DNA of 64,000 nucleotides from the NCBI GenBank assembly GCA_947179295.1, contig CAMXAZ010000005.1, forward strand, positions 1 to 64,000. The letters run 5' to 3'. Positions 29,773 through 38,983 of the stretch are shown here, one piece after another. The first letter of the stretch is position 1. Every line of letters begins with the position of its first letter. This stretch comes from an uncultured Muribaculaceae bacterium (GTDB taxonomy: Bacteria > Bacteroidota > Bacteroidia > Bacteroidales > Muribaculaceae). Under the pieces are notes generated by a model. The model was not told the DNA's origin. It saw only the letters and a program-made list of their open reading frames with translations, and did not search any database. The position numbers and the translations under genes were made by a program.

Positions 29773-31359
29773 ATGGCTAAGAAAACGACTCCTAAAAAGC
29801 AGAAAGAGGAAGTCCTCGAAGATATATTGTTCAGTTGCCGCGATTCCCTTCGCGGTCGCGCCGCTCTTAGTGATAAGCGCGATATGGTTCTTACGCTCGT
29901 TTTTCTCAAATTCATATCCGAGCGATACCATGACCGCTGTAAGGAAATTCGAGAGGAAAATGCCGATGACCCTGAATATGCCGAAATGCTTATCTCCCAA
30001 AAGCGCACCGCTTTTGGAGAAAAGGGAGTTTTTATGCTAACGCCAGAAACGGATTGGGAGTCTCTAAAACTTACTGCGCCAAACAAACTTGCTGTAGCTC
30101 TTGATGATGCTGCTTCAAAACTCATGGAGTCCGAACCTAAGTTAAAAAATGCGTTGCCTGCAGCCTTATTTGTCAACTCCGGTACTGAGGGTAATGTTAT
30201 CAAAGAGGTAATGGACGAAATAGACAAGATTACTCACAAAAAATTCAGAGAAAAAGATTTAATTGGTCGAGTCTATGAATACTTCTTACAGGCGTATGCA
30301 ATTCAGGCGAAAGATAGCAAGGAGGATGGCGAGTTCTATACTCCCCACTCTATCGTAGAACTCATTGCCACACTTATTGAACCGTTCGATGGCACTCTAT
30401 ATGATCCTTGTTGTGGTTCTGGAGGTATGTTTGTGCAGTGCGCAAAATTCGTTGAGCAGCATGGTGGGAACTCACTTAATGTAAGTGTTTACGGTCAGGA
30501 ATCCGATCCTACGACCTACCGTCTTGCCAAAATGAATCTTGCTGTACGCGGCATTGAGTATAACTTGGGTGATCGCCACGCTTCAACGTTTACACACGAT
30601 ATGCACCGTGGACGTACTTTTGACTATATAATGGCAAATCCTCCCTTCAACCTTAAAAGGTGGTATGAATCATCCTTAGAAAACGATGTTCGTTGGAAGG
30701 GTTACGGTCGTCCGCCGGAGAGTAATGCTAATTATGCTTGGATTCTCCATATGCTCTCCAAACTCAAAGAGGGTAAAGGCCGCGCCGGTTTCTTACTTGC
30801 TAATGGTGCTCTTGACGATGAAGACACGGTTAAGATTCGTGAAAATCTTATCAAAGAAGATAAGATTGAGGCTATTATCGTGTTGCCACGCGAAATGTTT
30901 TATGCCACAGACATTTCCGTTACCCTTTGGATTCTGAACGAAAACAAGCGTGGTGGAATTGAAAATGGCCGTAAACTTCGCAACCGCAAGAATGAAATTC
31001 TTTTCGTTGACCTGCGCTCTTGGAGCGAAAACGTATACGAAAAGAAATATGTAAAACTCTCCGACGAACAAATTGCTGCGGCACACAAGATTTACTCTGA
31101 TTGGCAGACCGATGCTGAGGCGTACAATTATGCAAAGCCAGAGTTATATCGTGCCGTTGGGTTAGACACACTTGAGGCGAATGGATGGAGCCTTATACCG
31201 AGCCGATATATTGAGTTTGTTGATCGCGACAACGAACTTGATTATGATTCTGTGCTTGCTGATGCAGGAGCTAAGATAAAAGACCTTCTCGAGCGACAGG
31301 GCGAAAACCATTCTTTACTCATTAACGCATTCAATACCATAGGATATGACGCAGAGTAA
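29773..31359 (+). CDS. hsdM: Type I restriction-modification, DNA methyltransferase subunit
   Basis: HsdM of 528 aa from the ATG at 29773 (MAKKTTPKKQ); the track uses a TTG two codons earlier. An N-terminal helical HsdM_N domain is followed by the N6-adenine methylase domain. It holds EFYTPHSIVELI, the SAM-binding DPCCGSGGMF near residue 213, and catalytic NPPF near residue 288. It modifies adenine at the target set by HsdS. It overlaps hsdS by 14 nt. Confidence 0.95.
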   Translation: MAKKTTPKKQKEEVLEDILFSCRDSLRGRAALSDKRDMVLTLVFLKFISERYHDRCKEIREENADDPEYAEMLISQKRTAFGEKGVFMLTPETDWESLKLTAPNKLAVALDDAASKLMESEPKLKNALPAALFVNSGTEGNVIKEVMDEIDKITHKKFREKDLIGRVYEYFLQAYAIQAKDSKEDGEFYTPHSIVELIATLIEPFDGTLYDPCCGSGGMFVQCAKFVEQHGGNSLNVSVYGQESDPTTYRLAKMNLAVRGIEYNLGDRHASTFTHDMHRGRTFDYIMANPPFNLKRWYESSLENDVRWKGYGRPPESNANYAWILHMLSKLKEGKGRAGFLLANGALDDEDTVKIRENLIKEDKIEAIIVLPREMFYATDISVTLWILNENKRGGIENGRKLRNRKNEILFVDLRSWSENVYEKKYVKLSDEQIAAAHKIYSDWQTDAEAYNYAKPELYRAVGLDTLEANGWSLIPSRYIEFVDRDNELDYDSVLADAGAKIKDLLERQGENHSLLINAFNTIGYDAE

Positions 31360-32506
31360 GGAAATCCGCTGGGTGAAACTTGGCGATTTTATTCATCAGC
31401 TAGATGAAAGAAATCGTGATAATACTTTTACTTTAGAAAATCTTAGAGGTTTAAGTATTAACAAAACATTTATACCGACCAAAGCAAATATGGATGGGGT
31501 TTCGTTAACTCCATATAAACTTGTACCTCCACTCTCTTTCTGCTATGTTACTATTACTTCTCGAAATAGTGACAAAATTACACTCGCCCTTAATGAATCC
31601 AAGAATACATACATAGTATCTTCCTCATATATTGTTTTTTATTGCATTCCGAACAAGAAACTGCTTCCAGAATATTTGTTTCTATGGTTTAATATGCCTG
31701 AATTTGACCGATATGCTCGTTATAATTCTTGGGGAAGTGCCAGGGAAGCCTTCTCTTGGGATTCAATGAAACTTGTAGAAATACCAATTCCCTATAAGAA
31801 TGGGGAGCCGGATGTGGAGCGTCAGCAAGAGGTAGTGGATATTTGGCAAGGTCTTCGCCGCCTCAAAGAGGAAAATGAAGCAATCGCGAAACCTCTACTT
31901 GACCTATGCCAAGCTAAAATGGATGAACTGAAACACTCCGCTCCAATGGTTACCATAGAAGAATATCTTGAAGAGGTTAATGTTCGTAATTCAGACAATA
32001 TTTATACACTTGATAATCTTAAAGGCGTAAGTATTGAAAAGATGTTTATCACAAGCAAGGCAAATATGGAAGGGGTATCTCTTACTCCTTACAAGGTCGT
32101 CAAGCCTTTAGATTTCTGTTATGTGAACATTACATCTCGTAATGGTGAAAAGATTACATTAGCACTCAATCAATCTGAGGATAACTACATAGTTTCTTCC
32201 AGTTATACGGTTTTCCGTTTAAAAAATTACGAAATATTTGACCCAACATATCTTTTCCTTTGGTTTTCTCGTCCTGAATTTGACCGCTATGCTAGATTTA
32301 ATTCTTGGGGAAGTGCTCGTGAATCTTTTTCGTGGAATGAGATGCTGAGAGTAAAGGTTCCAAAACCATCCATTGAAATTCAACAGGCTATCGTTGACAT
32401 CTACCATTGTGCTCGTCGCGCCAAAGATATCGCCGAAGAAGCTAATCAACAACTAAAATCAAATTGTCCTGCTCTAATGCAGTACATAATACATTCCGCA
32501 GTATGA
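31346..32506 (+). CDS. hsdS: Type I specificity subunit with two near-identical TRDs
   Basis: HsdS of 386 aa, the DNA-recognition subunit. Two target recognition domains (about residues 8-145 and 205-345) are separated by a helical spacer (RLKEENEAIAKPLLDLCQAKMDEL) and followed by a second. The two TRDs are clearly duplicates: both read ANM(D/E)GVSLTPYK, FCYV(T/N)ITSRN, KITLALN, YIVSSSY, PEFDRYAR(Y/F)NSWGSARE(A/S)FSW. Twin TRDs predict the same half-site on both sides, so a symmetric bipartite target. The hsdR ATG overlaps its stop (ATGA). Confidence 0.93.
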   Translation: MTQSKEIRWVKLGDFIHQLDERNRDNTFTLENLRGLSINKTFIPTKANMDGVSLTPYKLVPPLSFCYVTITSRNSDKITLALNESKNTYIVSSSYIVFYCIPNKKLLPEYLFLWFNMPEFDRYARYNSWGSAREAFSWDSMKLVEIPIPYKNGEPDVERQQEVVDIWQGLRRLKEENEAIAKPLLDLCQAKMDELKHSAPMVTIEEYLEEVNVRNSDNIYTLDNLKGVSIEKMFITSKANMEGVSLTPYKVVKPLDFCYVNITSRNGEKITLALNQSEDNYIVSSSYTVFRLKNYEIFDPTYLFLWFSRPEFDRYARFNSWGSARESFSWNEMLRVKVPKPSIEIQQAIVDIYHCARRAKDIAEEANQQLKSNCPALMQYIIHSAV

Positions 32507-35500
32507 GCAAAAAGGGAAAATACTACGAAAGCGAATATGAAAAAGCGGTCATTGAACTGCTCCAAGCCGAGGGTTGGCAATACACTTATGGAGAGCAAGT
32601 CCATAACCGCCGTGTCGATGAAGCCCTTATCGAAGATGATTTGCGCAGTTTCATAAAGTTTCACTATAAAGATAAAGATCTTACCGATGATGAAATAAAC
32701 GCCATTATCGCAAGGCTTCGCAACAGTGGCGGTTCAACCGATTATGAGGCAACCTTTAATACAATTGAACTCTATCGAGAAGGCTTTGATTTCTCTTACC
32801 CTGATGGCAGAGCAAGTGCCTTTCACTTTGATTACATTGACTTTGACCATTGGGATAACAACATATTTCGCGTCGTAAATCAATTTGAGATGCATCAAGG
32901 AAACGAAGTGCGTATCCCTGATGTAATGCTCTTTGTCAATGGCATCCCCGTCTCTATTCTTGAACTGAAAAATCCAACTGTCGAAAACGCTACCATACGC
33001 GACGCACATTCGCAGATTACCGTGCGCTATCGTCGCGATATTATGAACTTGCTGAAATATTGCGCTCTCGCAATTATTTCAGACGGTTCCAATTCTCGAC
33101 TCGGCAATGTGTTTGCCGATTACGAGTTCTTCTATTCTTGGAAAAAGGTCAATAATGAAGATAAGCCATCGAACGGCGTTGATGAACTCCTTTCGATGAT
33201 AAAAGGTGCATTGACTCCAAAGCGCCTTTTAAGTATTATCCGCGACTTCGTTTATTTCCCTGATAAAGAATATGCTCTACAAAAAGCAGACGAAGGAAAA
33301 GAGATAGAAGTCGTTTGTCGATACCCGCAGTTCTTCGCCACCCGGCGACTGCGCGACAACATCATGCTTCATCTCCGTTCCAGTGGCGGTGACGGCAAAG
33401 GAGGTACTTATTTCGGTGCGACAGGCTGCGGCAAGACCTACACTATGCTTTTCCTTGCTCGCCAACTTGCCTTGAGATGTAAGGATAAAGTTGGTAGTCC
33501 AACCGTTCTTATTATCGTTGACCGTGAAGACCTCGAAAGTCAGACAGGCAAACTATTTGCCAACTCTATAAACTTTCTCAGTAATGGGCAAGTTCGGACT
33601 TTCGATAGCAGAGAGGATTTAGGCAAAGAGTTGTCTCTGCGAGAACAAGGCGGTGTATATATCACCACTATACAAAAGTTCTCGTCTGAAACCGGACTTT
33701 TGAGTGAGCGAAGCAACATCATCTGTATTTCAGATGAAGCGCATCGCACTCAGAACAATACCGGCTCAAAACTCCGTATTGTTGACCGCAAGAAAGAGGA
33801 AGAAGATAAGAGCATCGCAGGGCAAACCGATGACAGCAAGCTCGGTGCCTTCATAACATACGGTTTTGCCAAATATCTGCGAGATGCACTTCCTAACGCG
33901 ACTTATGTGGGTTTTACGGGAACCCCCGTCGACGAAACCATACACGTTTTCGGGGGCATCGTAGATAGTTACTCTATGCGACAGGCACGTGAAGACAACA
34001 TTACTGTCGATATTAGTTACGAGCCTCGCCTTGTTCATGTGAATCTCGACAAGGAACAAAGTAACCTTATCGAGCAATATTATAAAACCTGCGAGGAAGA
34101 AGGTGCGAAGACTGATGATATTGACACGAGTAAACGCGCCATGTCGAGCCTTAACGTCATTCTCGGCAACCCCGAACGACTAGAGCGTATGGCTCGCGAC
34201 ATCATTGCTTATTACGACCAACGTATCGAAGATCAGCCAGAGCTACTTCAAAAAGCAATGATTGTTTGCAGCGACCGTACCATCGCATATAACCTCTATA
34301 ACACAATTATTACACTTCGCCCCGAATGGGGTAAGACTGTTAAAGCCCTCGATGAGTCTAAGTTCACCGAGGACGAGCTTCGCTCAATGGAGGCTGTGCC
34401 ATTTGTTAATGTTGTCGCGACTCGTGATAAAAACGACCCCAAGGCCATGTATGACCTTTTGGGCGACAAACAACACCGTAAGGGACTTGACCGCCTGTTT
34501 AAGGACGAAAGAAGCAACTTCCGTATCGTCATAGTTGTGGATATGTGGATTACCGGCTTCGACGTTCCAAGTCTTAATATGCTTTTCAACGACAAGCCGT
34601 TGCAAAAACATACACTCATTCAAACCATCAGCCGTGTAAACCGTAAATTCTCCAATGTCGTTTTGGACGAAGACGGCATCCGCATCAGCGGTGATGTCAA
34701 GAAAAACGGCATTATTATCGACTATCTCGGCATCCACTCCAATCTCCAACAAGCCATGAAGAAGTATGGCGGAGACGAACCCGGAGACATCGGCGATGTA
34801 AACCTTGCGCTCGAAGCCTTCCGGAATGAACTAAAAATACTTAAACAGATTACTCACGGTTTCGATTTCTCCGACTTCTTTGGCGATAACCCTTTAGCAC
34901 GACTTCAATGCCTGCAAGGTGCTGTTGAGTTCCTTATGATGGAAGAAGCAATGGGCGTAGAGTATGAGGGCAATGTCAAACCCACAACTGCTTTTAAGTC
35001 TCATGTGAAAAGACTTAAAGCGGCTTACAATATATGTAATCCGGCGGGTGTGCTCAGTGATGATGAAGTCGCATGGGCACAACTATTGATGGGCGTTTAT
35101 TCGTATCTCGTCAAAATTACAGATAGCCACCACGACGTGGAAAGTAGGAATCGCCATGTCGAGCAAATGGTTAAGGAAGCTATCTCATGCAGTAGTGTAG
35201 AAACCATTTTCGATATGAAGGGGGAGATTGACATTTACGGCGATGATTTTCTGAAGGAACTTGATGATGTAAAAATGCCCTGCACAAAATTTGAGCTTCT
35301 TGTGAAACTCCTTCGCAAGGCTATCAAGGAGTACAAGAAGACGAATAAGACTCGTGCTGAACATTTCTACAAACTTCTTCAGGCCACCGTTGAGGAATAC
35401 CATAACCGCGACTCTCTTGCTTATGTCAATCAAGTTACCGGCTCGGCTGTCAACTCTACCGTTGAAATGGTCGAAGACCGCATCAAGGCTCTTACCGACC

Positions 35501-35913
35501 AACTTAAGTCGCTGTTCGGAGAGTTGCAAGCCGATAAAATGGAGTTCAAAAAACTCGGAATCTCTTTCCAAGAGAAAGCATTTTATGACATTCTTGTAGA
35601 GGTTCGTGACAATGCAAATCCTCCTTTTGAATATCCCGATGATAAGTGCATCGAACTTGCTAAAAAAATCAAAGAACTTGTTGATGACTCATCGCTCTAC
35701 GCCGATTGGCTCAACAACTCTAAAGTTCGAGATCGTCTTGCCAATCAGTTGACAAAACTGTTTTGGAAGAACGGCTATCCTCCTCAGTGGGACGGCGTAG
35801 TTTTTGAAAAAGTCCTTGAACAAGTCGAGAACTTCAAAGAAAACTCGTATAGCCACCCCCGTGGCTACGATTATCCATATTCAGATACCCCCTCAATAGC
35901 AGCAGAACCGTAA
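32503..35913 (+). CDS. hsdR: Type I restriction endonuclease subunit R
   Basis: HsdR of 1136 aa from the ATG at 32503 (MSKKGKYYE), which overlaps the hsdS stop; the track's earlier start lies inside hsdS. An N-terminal PD-(D/E)xK nuclease has PDVMLFVNGIPVSILELKN near residues 145-165. The SF2 motor has GATGCGKTYTML (Walker A), ISDEAHRTQ (Walker B) and GFTGTPVD. The helical C-terminal region binds the methylase complex. It cleaves unmodified DNA after ATP-driven translocation. Length is normal and no disruption was seen. Confidence 0.95.
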   Translation: MSKKGKYYESEYEKAVIELLQAEGWQYTYGEQVHNRRVDEALIEDDLRSFIKFHYKDKDLTDDEINAIIARLRNSGGSTDYEATFNTIELYREGFDFSYPDGRASAFHFDYIDFDHWDNNIFRVVNQFEMHQGNEVRIPDVMLFVNGIPVSILELKNPTVENATIRDAHSQITVRYRRDIMNLLKYCALAIISDGSNSRLGNVFADYEFFYSWKKVNNEDKPSNGVDELLSMIKGALTPKRLLSIIRDFVYFPDKEYALQKADEGKEIEVVCRYPQFFATRRLRDNIMLHLRSSGGDGKGGTYFGATGCGKTYTMLFLARQLALRCKDKVGSPTVLIIVDREDLESQTGKLFANSINFLSNGQVRTFDSREDLGKELSLREQGGVYITTIQKFSSETGLLSERSNIICISDEAHRTQNNTGSKLRIVDRKKEEEDKSIAGQTDDSKLGAFITYGFAKYLRDALPNATYVGFTGTPVDETIHVFGGIVDSYSMRQAREDNITVDISYEPRLVHVNLDKEQSNLIEQYYKTCEEEGAKTDDIDTSKRAMSSLNVILGNPERLERMARDIIAYYDQRIEDQPELLQKAMIVCSDRTIAYNLYNTIITLRPEWGKTVKALDESKFTEDELRSMEAVPFVNVVATRDKNDPKAMYDLLGDKQHRKGLDRLFKDERSNFRIVIVVDMWITGFDVPSLNMLFNDKPLQKHTLIQTISRVNRKFSNVVLDEDGIRISGDVKKNGIIIDYLGIHSNLQQAMKKYGGDEPGDIGDVNLALEAFRNELKILKQITHGFDFSDFFGDNPLARLQCLQGAVEFLMMEEAMGVEYEGNVKPTTAFKSHVKRLKAAYNICNPAGVLSDDEVAWAQLLMGVYSYLVKITDSHHDVESRNRHVEQMVKEAISCSSVETIFDMKGEIDIYGDDFLKELDDVKMPCTKFELLVKLLRKAIKEYKKTNKTRAEHFYKLLQATVEEYHNRDSLAYVNQVTGSAVNSTVEMVEDRIKALTDQLKSLFGELQADKMEFKKLGISFQEKAFYDILVEVRDNANPPFEYPDDKCIELAKKIKELVDDSSLYADWLNNSKVRDRLANQLTKLFWKNGYPPQWDGVVFEKVLEQVENFKENSYSHPRGYDYPYSDTPSIAAEP

Positions 35914-35961
35914 TTTTTATAAAAATATTGCAACTAAACAACTTAATAAACATATTCGATA

Positions 35962-36984
35962 ATGGCAAATCGTTGGAGAACAATAAAAAAATTACTCAAA
36001 ATTAAAGATGTAAGACAGGTAACCCTATTCCTTATAGTTCTCTCTATCATCTTGATTTCTTTTATCATGTATTTATCTTTGGCTAATAGTGCATTATCAA
36101 AGTCACAAAGTTCTATCACAAATTATTATAGTGAACATCTACAGAAAGTAGATAGCCTTTATGTACATTTAATGGCGTATAATAAAGAATTAACATGCGA
36201 CCTGATGGAATGCAATAGTAAAGTGTTGGCAGATTCTATTATATTACAAACACTAAATAACGGTCACACTTTAACAAATTCTCAATACCAAAATCTAACA
36301 AAGATTGTATCCACGCATTTAGATAAGATATATAGTTATCATAAAGAATATGATTCAAAAATTCAAAAAGATTCAGTTTTGCTAAATGTTGAGAAAAATC
36401 TTCTCGAAGGACAAACAAAGAATATGATAAATCTTCATTTAGATAAAATTAGTCATGAATACAGTAATATTACAGTATGGGCAGCTGTGCTTACCGTATT
36501 ATTTTTAGTATTTAGTTTTTATTCCATTTTCAAAATGGACGAGTTTATTCAGCAGGGAACAGAAGGTGTTAAGGAAATCAGACAGCTGAGACGAGAGGGA
36601 TACGATGTTTTGAAAAGTATAAAAGATGATAGCGAGGAATTAAAATCCAATACTAATCAAACTATAGATGAATTTATGTCTCAACAACAACTGAGACTAT
36701 CTGAGTTTAATCAAACTCTTGAAGACGCATCGTCTCAAATTAGTATTATGATAGAGGAACAAAAAAGCAACATTGTTTTAGCAAAAGAAAACTTTGACAG
36801 GCAAAGCTTACCAATTATACAAGATTTTGAGAAAAAGATGAATACTCTTTTGACTCAAAATGAAAATATGTTAAGCGAAAAGCTTATAGAATTCAATAAT
36901 CTAGTTGAACAAACAAATAAGTTAATTGAAATCTTAGCTAGTCAACAAAGAAAAAAATCTAAAAGAGGCAGAGCAAATGGATAA
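35962..36984 (+). CDS. Unknown two-TM protein with long coiled coil
   Basis: Not recognised. 340 aa: a basic N-terminus, one hydrophobic helix at about residues 20-42, a roughly 120-residue probably extracytoplasmic helical region, a second hydrophobic helix near 172-192, and a cytoplasmic tail with long heptad-like stretches ending in a very basic KKSKRGRANG. The topology predicts both ends in the cytoplasm. It starts 48 nt after hsdR and overlaps the next gene by 8 nt, so it belongs to the defence operon. A membrane effector or anchor is conceivable, but nothing in the sequence proves it. More AT-rich than hsdR. Confidence 0.75.
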   Translation: MANRWRTIKKLLKIKDVRQVTLFLIVLSIILISFIMYLSLANSALSKSQSSITNYYSEHLQKVDSLYVHLMAYNKELTCDLMECNSKVLADSIILQTLNNGHTLTNSQYQNLTKIVSTHLDKIYSYHKEYDSKIQKDSVLLNVEKNLLEGQTKNMINLHLDKISHEYSNITVWAAVLTVLFLVFSFYSIFKMDEFIQQGTEGVKEIRQLRREGYDVLKSIKDDSEELKSNTNQTIDEFMSQQQLRLSEFNQTLEDASSQISIMIEEQKSNIVLAKENFDRQSLPIIQDFEKKMNTLLTQNENMLSEKLIEFNNLVEQTNKLIEILASQQRKKSKRGRANG

Positions 36985-37444
36985 GAATATGTTATATCAT
37001 AAAGCTTCTCATGAGTTAATGTCAGCGAAGCAGTGCCAATCTCAAATTTCACAAAAGCAATTTGAGCTTCAACTCCTTGATATAAATTCACGCTATAAGA
37101 CCGATAATATAAGTGCTTTTTCTTCAATTGCACAAAAGCAATCAATATATTCTACTATTGCTAATCTTAAGAATATAAGAAATAATTATATCTATAATGC
37201 TATTGAAGCATCGCTAGACTTATGTAATATAGAGCTTAGTGAGAACAATTCATTTTCAATGGCAAGCATAGCACTTAATGCAATTATTTCGTTTATCCAA
37301 GGTAAAATATCCGCAGAGTTAAATATCCCATTTACATTACGCGTAAAGATATCTCAAATATATTTCAATTCTATAAGTATTAATTCACAAAATATTTCTT
37401 TGAAGATTGAAATTCAGAGATTGAAGGCTGAGTGCCGTTGTTGA
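36977..37444 (+). CDS. Unknown small helical protein
   Basis: Not recognised. 155 aa, predicted almost all-helical, rich in Gln, Ser, Asn and Ile, with no membrane segment, no signal peptide and no motif I can name. It overlaps the two-TM gene upstream (8 nt) and the AlbA_2 gene downstream (one base, TGATG), so its translation is coupled to both. The tight coupling suggests that it forms a pair with the two-TM protein. Confidence 0.7.
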   Translation: MDKNMLYHKASHELMSAKQCQSQISQKQFELQLLDINSRYKTDNISAFSSIAQKQSIYSTIANLKNIRNNYIYNAIEASLDLCNIELSENNSFSMASIALNAIISFIQGKISAELNIPFTLRVKISQIYFNSISINSQNISLKIEIQRLKAECRC

Positions 37445-38967
37445 TGAATATGAAGATTGACGATATAAAGACTTTGATTGCTTCCGATGAGTCGCGGACT
37501 CTTGAGCTGAAGAAAAGTACCGGCGAGTTGAAGGACGGTATGCATGCGGCATGCGCGTTTCTGAATACTGATGGCGGTTGGTTGATTTTCGGAGTTACAC
37601 CAAAGTCGCTTAAAATTATTGGGCAGGAAGTAACGGACTCGACAAAGCGAGAGATTTCTCAGGCTTTGGCAGGGATAGAACCTGCTTATGATATACAACC
37701 GATATACGTTGATGTCCCGGATCATCCCGGCAATAAAGTAATTGCTTTCCATTTCGACGGTTGGAAATGGGGAGATCGTCCATATACATATAGAGGCCGA
37801 CCTTATTACAAGCTTGAAAGTACTACTAAGATAATGCCTCGCGATATGTATGAGGATCGTCTTAGGGCATACGAGCCGCAGTCGTACGCTTGGGAGACAT
37901 TCCCGGCGGAGGGTGTTCGTCTATCTGATCTGAACCGCGACAGGATACTTGGCTGCATTCGTCTTGGAGTGGAAGGTGGACGAATCCCGGAATCGGCATT
38001 GTCTGCTCCAATTGAGGACACTTTAGCAAAGTGGAAACTTACTGTCAATGGAATTCCAACCAACGGTGCCGCTATGCTTTTCTCAAATAATATCTACCCA
38101 TACGATAATTTCCAGTTGAGATTGGCTCGTTTCCTCGGTACGAATAAACTTGAGTTCATCGACAATCAACGTGTAGAGGGAAATTTCTTCGACCTTCTTG
38201 ACGCTGGCATGGCTTTCTTTTTCAAGCATCTTAATCTCAGCGGCAAGATAACGAATAGAAGCCTGATGAGAGAGGAGCGACTTGAAGTGCCGGTCAAAGC
38301 GTTAAGAGAAGCACTGATCAATGCCTTGTGTCATCGCCAATGGGAGAAACAGAATCTGACAATCAGTATCGCCGTCTATGACGACCGCGTTGAGATTGCC
38401 AATCCGGGCGTCTTCCCACCTCAGATTCCGATAGAGCACGTCAAAGAGTCGCATGAGTCATACCCCTACAATCGCAATATGGCGCAGGCTCTCTATCGAT
38501 CAACCTTCCTTGAAAGTTGGGGCAGCGGCATCCATCGCATAATCGAAGCCTGCCGCGAGCAAGGAGTCGAAGACCCGACATGGCGTTGGGACGGCGGTTT
38601 CGTCTACGTCACCTTCAAACGACCGACCAAGTTGGACTCTCAGACCGCTCAACTATCGACCAAACAAGAGGACGAACCGCTCAACCACCGCTCAACTACC
38701 GCTCAACCACCGCTCAACTACCGTCCAAGTACCGCTCAAGTTCAAAAACTCATCCTTTCGATGAATGAGGAATATATGACAATGAGTGAACTAATGGAGT
38801 GTGTGGGATTAAAGCATCGGACAACATTCAGAGAGAACTACTTACTTCCGGCTATAGAAGATAACGCTATAGGGTTGTTATATCCCGATGTTCCCAATCA
38901 CCCGAAACAGAAATACTATCTTACCGAGAAAGCTAAAGCTTGGAAGGGAAAAAAAGGCAACAATTAA
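37444..38967 (+). CDS. AlbA_2 (Schlafen-like) DNA-binding domain ATPase
   Basis: 507 aa from the ATG at 37444. Residues about 5-125 form an AlbA_2 domain (SRTLELKKSTGELKDGMHAACAFLNTDGGWLIFGV). Residues about 280-370 form a HATPase_c_4 unit (ALREALINALCHRQW, VEIANPGVFPP, LESWGSGIHRI). A low-complexity Ser/Thr/Gln linker encoded by an 11-bp tandem repeat (38676-38741) follows, then a winged-helix tail. Such proteins are common as putative regulators or defence accessories. It lies between the unknown pair and the SIR2 gene. Confidence 0.85.
   Translation: MNMKIDDIKTLIASDESRTLELKKSTGELKDGMHAACAFLNTDGGWLIFGVTPKSLKIIGQEVTDSTKREISQALAGIEPAYDIQPIYVDVPDHPGNKVIAFHFDGWKWGDRPYTYRGRPYYKLESTTKIMPRDMYEDRLRAYEPQSYAWETFPAEGVRLSDLNRDRILGCIRLGVEGGRIPESALSAPIEDTLAKWKLTVNGIPTNGAAMLFSNNIYPYDNFQLRLARFLGTNKLEFIDNQRVEGNFFDLLDAGMAFFFKHLNLSGKITNRSLMREERLEVPVKALREALINALCHRQWEKQNLTISIAVYDDRVEIANPGVFPPQIPIEHVKESHESYPYNRNMAQALYRSTFLESWGSGIHRIIEACREQGVEDPTWRWDGGFVYVTFKRPTKLDSQTAQLSTKQEDEPLNHRSTTAQPPLNYRPSTAQVQKLILSMNEEYMTMSELMECVGLKHRTTFRENYLLPAIEDNAIGLLYPDVPNHPKQKYYLTEKAKAWKGKKGNN
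38676..38741 (+). repeat. 11-bp tandem repeat (6 units) inside the AlbA_2 gene
   Basis: Six consecutive 11-mers of the type ACCGCTCAACY, the last two slightly diverged (ACCGTCCAAGT, ACCGCTCAAGT). Since 11 is not a multiple of 3, gain or loss of one unit shifts the reading frame upstream of the C-terminal winged helix. Confidence 0.85.
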
Positions 38968-38983
38968 TTCAATACCTAAAAAT

